Assembly (NCBI RefSeq): GCF_026745355.1
Contig: NC_079205.1
Coordinates: forward strand, 8,378,516-8,442,515
Source of the DNA: Beta vulgaris subsp. vulgaris
Taxonomy: Eukaryota; Streptophyta; Magnoliopsida; Caryophyllales; Amaranthaceae
Reading direction: 5' to 3'
DNA length: 64,000 bases
Below, piece after piece: positions 55,644 through 64,000 of this stretch (position 1 is its first letter; the number at the start of each line of letters is the position of its first letter). A program made the translations under genes and the position numbers. The notes beneath the pieces were generated by a model. The model was not told the origin of the DNA and did not search any database. It saw nothing but the letters and a program-made list of their open reading frames with translations.

Positions 55644-57198
55644 CACTACGGAAAAAAAAAGGAAGGGCTCCGCTGGAAGGGCTACGTTTTCTTTAAAACG
55701 CAGCTCTTCTTGTATGAAGGGCTGCGGTTTTTGGGCTAACCGCAACCCTATCAGTGAAGGGCTACGATTATTTAAAAATCGCATCCTATAAGTAATAAAG
55801 GGTTGCGTTTATTTAAAAAAACGCAACCCTTTATTACTTAGAGGGCTGCGGTTTTTTAAAAACGCAGCCCTTTATTTTACTTAGAGGGCTGAGGTTTTTT
55901 AAAAACGCAGCCCTTTAAGTAATAAAGGGCTGCGTTTTTTAAATAAACGCAACCCTTTAAGTAATAAAGGGCTGCGTTTTTTAAATGAACGCAGCCCTTT
56001 ATGGGCGTTTTTTTTAATAACTTTATTTAAATAGAATTGTGGGGAGTTTAAGGGTTTCTCACAAACTCAACAAACATCTGCCTCCTCATTTCACGCCTAC
56101 CTATCTTCTCTCTCCTCATTTCACTCTCCTCATTTCTCTCTCCTCATTTCGCCCTATCTTCTCTCTCCTCTCATCTTCACGCGTAACTTCTATCTCCTTC
56201 CTCTCATCTTCACGCCTAACTTCTATCTCCCTCCTCTCATCTTCTCTGTTAACTCTCGTCATAGTTTTGATGCAACAATTTGAGTCTTCATCATTTCGCC
56301 GGTCTTCTGTCGTCGTCGTCGCAAAGTCTTTCGCCGGTCTTTTATGTCGTCGTCGCCGCAAAGTCGCAAAGTCTTTCGCCGGTCTTCTGTCTTCGTCGTC
56401 GCAAATTCTTTCGTCGATCTTCTGTCGTCGCAAAGTCGCATCCAGATCTAATCTCTCTATCCCTTCTCTTCATCTCCTCGTTTCCGCCCCTTTTCACCGG
56501 CGTTCGTATCCAAGCCACCGGCGTGCGTTCGTCTCCACCGGCGTTCTTTCGTCTCCACCGGCGCTGTTGTGTTGGCCGTTGTTCGTGTTGCGAGTCCACA
56601 CCATCTTCTGCACCAACATTTCATAAGTTGGGGTTTCAAGATCTAATGTCATTGTCTCATTTTTTTATTAATTCTATGTATCTCTAATGTATTTTTGTAT
56701 ATCTATTTCTTTTATCCTTTTCGTTTTTTTTTCATTTTTCCTTAATAGCTATATTTTCATTTTTTGTATATATATTGTAATTAAGATTTGTAAAATATTA
56801 TTTTTATTGAATATATGATGGTTCGAGGTTCAAGATACTTAGAAATTTGATTACGAGAGGTTAACTTCATAATGAAGTAGTTTTGTTATTATATATAAAT
56901 GTCAGTTTGTGATTTTGTTATAATTTTATCAGGTTTGGAATTGATTTTGTGTCAATTAGACATAAAAAAGCAAAAAAAAAAAAAATTAGTATTTTTTTTA
57001 CTTTTACAGTATTCACTTGAAGAAGGGCTGCGTTTTTAGTCCAAAAACGCAGTCCTTTTAGACCAAAAGGGCTGCGTTTATGTGTAAAACCGCAGTCATT
57101 CCTTTATGTTGAAGGGCTGCTATGGAAAGGGCAGCTGTCAAAAAATGCAGCCTTAAAGGCCTTTTTAACCGCAGCCCTTCCTTATTTTTCCACTAGTG
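55644..57198. mobile_element. Complete non-autonomous CACTA element inside copia pol
   Basis: 1555 bp. Termini CACTACGGAAAAAAAAAGGA and, inverted, CACTAGTGGAAAAATAAGGA, flanked by TGA (55641-55643 and 57199-57201). Subterminal arrays of AAGGGCTGCGTTTTT and its complement lie at 55665-56005 and 57015-57185. The centre (56039-56640) is CT/GC-rich with repeats of TCGCAAAGTCTTTCGCCGGT; 56640-57000 is T-rich. No transposase. Same architecture as 33199-34854, with a different subterminal word. Confidence 0.92.
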
Positions 57199-57433
57199 TG
57201 AACATGACTTTCGTCTTGTCGGGCCATCTCTGACATGGTGTGAGCCACGTCCAGTTGTTGCTCATCTCGAATTTCTTCGAGTGTTAGTTTACAGCTCCCA
57301 CTTGTCTTTCAAGAAACAATTTCCTTTTCAAGAAAGACACCATCACGAGCAACAAACACTTTGTTCTCTTGACTGTTATAGAAGTAATAAGTTAATAACC
57401 CCTTATCTCTTTTGGATATCCCACAAAGAGACT

Positions 57434-58583
57434 TTAATCTGACTTGGGTGCAAGTTTGTCTGATAGTAACCGCTTTACATACTCACATCCCCAGATTTTA
57501 AGAAAAGACAAGTTTGGAGGTTTTCCATTCCATAACTCATATGGAGTCTTTTCTACAGCCTTTGACGGGCTCCTATTTAGTGTGTGTGCAGCAGTTTCGA
57601 GAGCGTATCCCCAAAAGGAAATAGAAAGATTAGCAAGACTCATAATTGATCGAACCATATCAAACAAGGTTCGATTCCTCCTTTCAGATACACCATTCAA
57701 CTGCAGTGTTCCTGGTGGAGTTAATTGTGAAAGAATTCCACAACCCCTTAGATGATCATCAAACTTTTGGCTCAAATACTCACCACCACGATCGGATCGT
57801 AGTGCTTTTATTGTCTTACCAAGTTGATTTTGTACTTCACTTTGAAACTCTTTGAATCTATCAAAACATTCCGACTTATGTTTAATCTAGTAGATATATC
57901 CATATCTACTCAAATCATCAGTGAAGGTAATGAAGTAGTTAAACCCTCCCCTTGCCTTTGTGTTCAAAGGACCACACACATCTGTATGTATGAGTCCTAA
58001 AAGATCGCAGGCCCTTTCACTTTTTCCAGTAAATGGTGATTTTGTCATTTTTCCCATTAAGCATGACTCATATACATCAAATGATTCGAAATCAAATGAT
58101 GGAATTATACCATCCTTTTGTAACTTGTGAATGCGCTTTTGGTTTATATGACCCATTCGACAATGCCAAATGTAGGTTAGGTTGGAATAATTTGATTTCT
58201 GTTTCTTGCTATCTATGTTATATACTGGTAATGACTTATAAAGCACATATAAGCCATTTATCAATTTAGCTTTGGCATAGAACATATTATTGTAAGAAAT
58301 GGAACAACACTTGTTCTTTATTTCAAAACAAAACCCTTCAAAATCCAAAACTGAAATCGAAATTATGTTCTTAGTTATTGCAAGAACAAATAACAATTAT
58401 TTAATTCTAAAATAAGCCCAGTTGGCAAGGGTAGACTATAGCTCCCTATTGCAAGTGCAGCAACTCGTGCTCCATTTCCAACGCGTAGCTCTACCACGCC
58501 TTTGCCAGCTTCCTACTTCTTTTTAGTCCTGCACATCATTAACTATGTGAGAACCACAACTGGTATGAATCCCATAAAGAAGT
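57434..58583 (-). pseudogene. Copia gag-pre-integrase and integrase, broken
   Basis: 58396-57887 carries WHCRMGHINQKRI and ESCLMGKMTKSPF (the HHCC zinc-binding part of the integrase N-terminus) and IHTDVCGPLNTKARGGFNYF with the first catalytic Asp. 57775-57434 carries GVSERRNRTLFDMVRSIM, with the catalytic Glu. A stop or shift near 57885 and loss between 57886 and 57775 break the core. The segment before 58396 (HTSCGSHIVNDVQD) is the protease-to-integrase link and contains a stop. Confidence 0.85.
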
Positions 58584-59886
58584 TGGCGAGGCCTAAGTCG
58601 TATCGGCTAACACGCAAATAAATCAATACTACCCTAAAACATAGTATAAGGGAGTAAGGTTCGAATTCACGGAGAAGGTAGGTTTGGTTTGACTAAACGT
58701 GTGCTAAGTAACAATAAGGGGGGGTTTTGAGGAATGAAATTGAAACAAATAAAGCATAAACAAGGAAAATCAAACAAAAAACGAGAACTTGGTAATCAAT
58801 CTTCACAACCAATTCAACCCTTAATCATTGAACAATTCAACACCTAAGTTACTTGAACGCCCTATTGTAAATCATAAGATTCAATCTCCCCTAACGTAGT
58901 GGTAAGACTAAGCGAGCGCTCTGATCTGACCCTTAATGGCGTAACAACCTAGCCCGAGCGTTCTAGGTTTAATTAAAAAATTAGATAAAAACTAGGGAGA
59001 TTCCAATAGGGTAATTTAGCATTCACACAAGCGGCCGAATGCAAAATTATATGATGATTCTTCTTATACTCAATCATCCACGAGCGTGCGATAATTGGGC
59101 ATAAACTACAAACCTAGATAATCTCAAATCAGACAATTATCTAGATAGTAGAGATTGTAATAAGCAAAAAGTTAATTGATCAAGTTAACTTAAGCACAAA
59201 AACAATCAAACATGAAGAACATGAAGAATCATCAACATTCAAGCAATTTAAAGGAAGAATTGAACTCACAAGTTGATTAAAATGGTTGATTCGATTGATA
59301 CACCAAGATGGAAGATTAGTTCTCCATAATATTAAGGATTACAAATTTTTATTTGAATTCTTTTCAAAACCAGATGAAAAAAGATATTCCAACAAAAAGA
59401 CGAAGTGTTCTTTTTATCAGCAAAATAGGGGAGACAAAAAGCCGATTCCTTGTTACAGGGGTCCGCGACCGCGGAGGAAAGCACCGCGCCCGGGAAGGGG
59501 TCCGCTCCCGCGGTGAAGTCGCGGAGGAGCTCTCGGCACTTTTCTACCATAAATCGTCGCGGTCGCAATGAAATCTCCCGCGACCGCGGAGGCTTGGCCG
59601 TACATCTTCTCATCTCCCTTCTTGAAAATGACTTGCTCATACCAAAAAACCTCAAGAAGCACACATCTTACTTCCTTGCTTCACTATTATAACTTCTTCA
59701 AAGAGTTTCTTCGACATGCTAACTTTCCAGCTTGAACTTTCTCCAACACAAATGAGCTTAAATGATTCTAAAGAGCAAATTACAACATAGTAGAGAAAAA
59801 GATCAATATCATTACAAAACTTGTGTCAAATCCCGTTAGTAAGTAGTCAAAAAGTGTCAAGAATGCCATATAAACATGGCATATCA
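58584..59886 (-). mobile_element. Second solo LTR inside copia, 1.3 kb
   Basis: Bounded by TGGCGAGGCC...GGCATATCA and flanked by GAAGT (58579-58583 and 59887-59891). On the minus strand it begins TGATATGCCATG and ends CCTCGCCA. It contains a GC-rich block (59450-59600) with CCGCGACCGCGG-type words. Related in layout to the solo LTR at 51278. Confidence 0.82.
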
Positions 59887-59891
59887 GAAGT

Positions 59892-60766
59892 AGAAGTCAA
59901 ATTGATTTCTATAACATATATACCTGAAGTGGAAGCCCCGGACTTCTTTTCCTCCAAGTATACCGGGCAGTTCCTCTTCCAATGTCCTATCTTGTGACAG
60001 TGGAAGCACTTGCTTTCGCAGCGACCTTTGGCTTGGCGGTTGGCTTAGGTTTTTCAGCAATAGCGACAACTTGCTTGTCTTTGTCCTTCTTTCCTGCCCA
60101 TTTCTTTTTGAAATCCTTTCCCTTTTGAACCATTAGAACCTATTTCTTTGGTTCAACCTTAGGGATGTTCCTTTCAGCATTGACCAACAATCCATGCAGC
60201 TCTTGCAAATTCTTTTCAGACTCATTCATATTATAGGTCATTCTGAACTGACTGAAACTGCCAGGCAGTGAGTGGAGAATAATGTCAGTAGCCAACTTAA
60301 GCTTATAAGGGAACCCAAGTCGTTCCATGTTTTTGAAAAGACCCATCATTTCGAAAGCATGGGGGCCAATAGCTTGACCGGGCTCCAAGTGACATTTAAG
60401 AATCTCCCTATTAGTCGCATACCGTTCAACTCGGGCCTGAGTTTTAAACATGGCCCGCAGCTCTTGCATGATCGTATAAGCATCCTTGGTTTCAAACCTC
60501 TTTTGGAGGTTCGACTCCATGGCTGCTACCATCAAGCAACTGATTGGTATAGACTTATTACTAGCCTGTTTGGCATGACGTTTTTCTGCCTCAATTGATT
60601 CATCAGTTACTACAGGAAGTGGGGTATCTAAGAAGTCCTCTCGACCCTCAAACCACAGAACGAGTCTTGAGGTCCTTTGCCAATTAAGGAAATTTTCACC
60701 ATTCAGTCTGTCCCTTTCCAGAAAAGGACGAATGTTGAAACCGGAGTTGTTGTTGTTATTAGACAT
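59892..60766 (-). pseudogene. Copia gag with zinc knuckle, broken
   Basis: Start at ATG 60766 (MSNNNNNSGFNIRPFLERDR). The gag core runs to 60140 (LNGENFLNWQRTSRLVLWFE, LQELHGLLVNAERN), where a stop interrupts. After that, another frame carries the knuckle CFHCHKIGHWKRNC (about 59965-60010), a CX2CX4HX4C nucleocapsid motif, and a basic linker. Ends at the solo LTR insertion. Confidence 0.85.
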
Positions 60767-62807
60767 GATATCTACAGACAGAAAAATAAAGCAAAGTTTA
60801 ATTTTATGTTTATAAAGCAACCTAAAACATGTAAAAGGTTTCTAGGTTGACCACCTATTCAAAATTAAAGTCCCCTATGAATAAGTGGTTTACAAGATCC
60901 TATCAATATGCAACACTAAGCAGAAGGAGGCCTTATCTTAACGTTATATTATCAAGGTAAGTAAATTCTTTCACTAATTATAATAATTTATAACTCTTGT
61001 TTAGATGGATAAACATCTCATGCTTAAATATCTCTTGCTTCAAAATTCAAAACGCTTTTGATAATTCGTTAAGGATAACCAAACTAAGTTGTAAAATTCT
61101 CAATTTTACCTTATATCCCAAAATTAATGATAACACCCTGCGAAGGCATGACCTATTACTATTAATTAAGGATTTTATAAGTACTTTATGTTTGGAAAAG
61201 CAAACCTTAATATTTACGGGGCCTATGCTTATTATGTTGTTATGAATTAGTGAACTCTAGCGCACTAACAAACAACATACAATAAACTTATAAGATTTTA
61301 AAGAGTAACAAAATGCAAAAATAAAATGATCTAGTATGGCCCCTAATCCTAAGAACTAAGCATCAATAGCTCCTTCTTGGACTCTTCATGGATCTCCATC
61401 CACCTTAGCCATGGGCCTTCTCTTGATGGGCTCTTCTTTGGATTACATAAGTATATCAAAATAATTTAAATAATAACTAAATTAAATAAATTACAAAAAT
61501 ACTTAATGATATGAAGATCGTATTTAAAATTACAAAAATACATCAGAATACGCAGATTTTTATTTTCTAACTTAATTTGGCCCATATTAGTCATACATAG
61601 CAATTATATCATAATATAAAAATCCACATAATAATATCACATATTATACTTGCCAACAATTAAAATATCAAATATTCTTAATTAAAGCAAGAGGATAAAG
61701 AATTTAAGTAATATCTAATTACCTAAAGATTCTATCCTTTAAAACTAGCCTAACTAATTTTAATTAGATTAAAAAATCAGATTATTGATTAAATTTTATG
61801 ACCAAGTCAATAAATAATTAACATAATTGAAATTTACTTATCTTTCTCAAATCACTGTTTTTAAAATTCCAAACTAAAAAATTTGGAACTGCCCATGAAT
61901 CATGGCAGATTTTAAGGCACATTTTTCTTTTTATAATTTTTTTTTAAAATTTTTGCTTGAAACCACGCGTGAAAATAAACTGCAGCAAGGCTGCCTTCCA
62001 CGCAGCAAACGTATTTTTATAATTTTAATTTCAAGCAAACCACTAAGATAATAAATAGTGCATTTACATATCATAATTTTATAAGTTATATTAAAGGAAA
62101 AAAAAGATAATGTGCCTATGCTAGGAATTGTAATCAATATTTCATTTCTACGTGTATGAGGCAATGATATTATATTTAAATTTATAAAATCACATGATAT
62201 AAAATGACCAAGTTTCCAAGTTCAAGAAGCATAACATTACAACATATTATCAATCATATTTTACTTACTTAGGTTTATATTTTAATTTATTGTATTGCCT
62301 AACATAGTTAGTTCTTTATATTAAACTTATTTTATTTATTTAAACTTATCTTATCCGAGATTATCTTATCTGAACTACTCTTAATTTTCAGAAATAAATT
62401 AAAATAAATTGAACAGAACAAAGCGTAAGTAAGTTGTATATTATTTGGAATATTGACACACGTATTTGATAATATATTCTCTCTTTGTCTCTCCTATCAC
62501 ATGAGGTCATTTTTAAATCTTTTTCTATTTCTTTGCTCTCCTCAATTATTGTGTCATGGTTGAATGGTGTACAAATTTTTTTTAAATATAATGAAGTAAA
62601 ATATCTTGACGTAAGAATATTATGGAATATTATGATTTTTAAATTTAAGAATATCACAATTTAATTTTGAATAATGAAGAAAAAGTATATGTTTATTATA
62701 GAAAAAATTGAACATGTAAAATATAATTATTCGTAGAGATTTAATTTGTCATTTCATCTTTTTCCTAACAATTAAATATAATTACCAGTAGTATGTAATA
62801 ACATAAA
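60767..62807. other. Right flank of the copia element, no gene recognised
   Basis: AT-rich. 61340-61450 (GGCCCCTAATCC, CATGGGCC words) is less AT-rich and could be the element's leader. The LTR start TGAAGGATTTATG is not found again here, so the 5' LTR is missing or too diverged. Confidence 0.4.
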
Positions 62808-64000
62808 TGGGGTCACCTTCATTTTTCTCTATTTACTCTTTCATATCCTCTGCCTTCTCTCTACAAACACTCACTATAACCCTAAAACTCGCCGGAGATC
62901 CGGCGCCGCGCAGGTTTCCGGCGAGTTTCATTGTTTTCCTTCGCCTTTTCTGTCGGTTTTTTCGCCGGTTTTTCTCGCCTTTTCTATCGGATTTTTTTTG
63001 TCGCTTTTCTTCGCTTTCGTCGGCTTCATCGTATCACCCTCGAGGTTTTTTCGGTCGTAGCTGCTCCCTCCAGCCTCCTCTCCACCACCCTCCTTTCGAG
63101 GACGCATCTTCCCTTCACGCCTCCTTGCTCCAGTCGTGTCTCCACCATCTTCCCCTCCCCCCATGTTTCGTGGTTATTAGTGTTTCCACCTCCCCCCTGT
63201 TTCGTGGTTAATGTCTCCCCCTCCCCCTAGTTGTTCGTTTTTTGGGCCTCCCCCTTCCCCCCTTAGTGTTGTATCAAGGCAACCCCTCCCCCCCTTAGTG
63301 TTGTATTAAGGAAAAGTATAGTTACAGGGCTTCCCCTCCCCCTTTCGCCCTTAGTGTTGTTGCGTAGGGTGTTTCTCAAGGTGGTTGGCTTCCCCTCCCC
63401 CCTTAGTGTTTTGTAGGTAGTTTCTCACAGTGGTGGTGCCTTTATCCCCCTTCACCTGGTGTTTCTCTGGCTCTTTGAAGTGCGTCCCCTTTACCCACGT
63501 TAAGTTTAGTTAACTGATTTCGTTGTCGAGGTTTTTGGTTGGATTAGTATGGTGTTATTGATTATTATGGTGGTGGTAATTGTTACATCAATCTGTCTCT
63601 GTAGTTGGTTAGGGTTTGCATGGCAAGCGATTTCATGTTTGGGGTTTGTTTTATCCGATTTTAATAATAGGATGGTTCTTCCATATCTAACCTTGGTTAG
63701 ATTTCATTCTCGCTTGGTAATGATTTCATTTATCATTGCCTTGACAAAATGAAATCTGAAGGCGGTCCCCCAATTTATCAATTAGGGTTACAGCGCGTCA
63801 ACTTATTTGAGCTTCTCCTCACAGGAGAAGCCTGCATTACCCTTCCAAAAGGGTATTACATCACACAAGAATGTGACTCTTTCAACAAACTCGACCATCG
63901 AATTCCAGGTGACAGAAGGTCACTGGCATTGGTCTTGTTGCGAGTTCATAATCTCGCTGGTACCTAGTTACCCCGCTCGTGAAATCAGCTCTCTCCTCCT
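62808..64000 (+). mobile_element. 5' part of the retroelement whose 3' end opens the window
   Basis: GC/CT-rich leader (CGCCGGAGATCCGGCGCCGC at 62890) followed by imperfect repeats of CCCCTCCCCCCTTAGTGTTG (63200-63420), then an ORF-like stretch (63749-63967). The final 106 bp equal 1-106, where the sequence continues to a poly(A) end. If the two are the same family, a full copy would be about 1.4 kb with no RT, hence non-autonomous. It could alternatively be a host 5'UTR. Confidence 0.45.

Larger units (their letters stand above)
50771..60766 (-). mobile_element. Ty1/copia retrotransposon, nested and broken
   Basis: Minus-strand element: gag (60766-59892), gag-pre-integrase and integrase (58583-57434), RT and RNase H (55636-54033), PPT CAAGTGGGAGAT (53104-53115) and 3' LTR (53103 to about 50771). 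It is interrupted by two solo LTRs and a CACTA, each with its own target duplication. The 5' LTR is not recognisable right of gag, so the element is probably truncated there. Stops, frameshifts and an altered RT active site show it is inactive. Confidence 0.85.

Noticed and set aside
56039..56687. 195-codon and 135-codon Ser-rich ORFs
   Set aside because: Same situation as the other CACTA: overlapping open frames on both strands across repeats of one motif, no known domain.
62928..63230. Possible protein-coding exon in the C-rich leader
   Set aside because: All frames are low-complexity (Phe/Ser/Pro or Arg/Glu/Gly) and no splice-supported gene follows.
1..64000. CRISPR arrays, bacterial operons or Shine-Dalgarno sites
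   Set aside because: The window is plant nuclear DNA; the short tandem repeats lack the regular repeat-spacer form.

Overview
The window is nuclear DNA of a dicot plant. It is AT-rich and intron-containing, dense in transposable elements of types common in plants (L1-type LINEs, Ty1/copia and Tat/Athila-like Ty3 elements, CACTA, hAT, Stowaway and Tourist MITEs, Helitrons, a Cassandra-type TRIM), and its recognisable host genes are plant families. I cannot name the species from sequence alone; a Caryophyllales genome such as spinach is a guess. The assembly has one gap of N (40504-41500).

Left third (1-22.4 kb): one subtilisin-like protease (SBT) gene on the minus strand fills 395-22376. Its 11 exons can be assembled by eye into a 782-residue preproprotein with signal peptide, I9 propeptide, intact Asp/His/Asn/Ser catalytic set, PA insert and Fn3-like tail. 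Only 2.35 kb is coding. The rest is intron swollen by insertions: a copia remnant, a 263-bp Helitron, two Stowaways, a nearly complete L1 LINE (9005-13809), a minisatellite, a SINE, an AAT microsatellite, a Cassandra-like element carrying 5S-rRNA-like LTRs, a Tourist MITE, a 2.6-kb Helitron and a third Stowaway. Two splice sites are unusual: intron 4 has a GC donor, and the intron-6 acceptor reads GG where AG is needed, so the gene may be impaired. A LINE-like 3' end with poly(A) sits about 70 bp past the stop codon.

Middle (22.4-50.8 kb): gene-poor. A 5'-truncated LINE abuts a Helitron helicase remnant, which is split by a hAT MITE with a perfect 8-bp target duplication. Two identical copies of a small secreted cysteine-rich protein gene (prolamin-like/ECA1 family) lie 8.9 kb apart in a segmental duplication, each followed on its upstream side by 460-bp tandem repeats; the assembly gap lies in the second array. 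Around them are the 3' end of one Tat/Athila-like retrotransposon (carrying a complete non-autonomous CACTA with palindromic subterminal arrays) and the 5' LTR plus gag start of another. The gag is cut off by a CACTA-type terminus next to a decayed Ulp1-protease gene.

Right third (50.8-64 kb): a Ty1/copia element on the minus strand, split by three later insertions: two solo LTRs, both flanked by the 5-bp duplication GAAGT, and a second complete non-autonomous CACTA with TSD TGA. The last 1.2 kb is a GC/C-rich unit that looks like the 5' part of the element whose 3' end opens the window. The last 106 bp equal the first 106 bp exactly.

The host genes present are therefore the SBT protease and the two prolamin-like genes. 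Nearly everything else is mobile-element DNA in successive layers of nesting.
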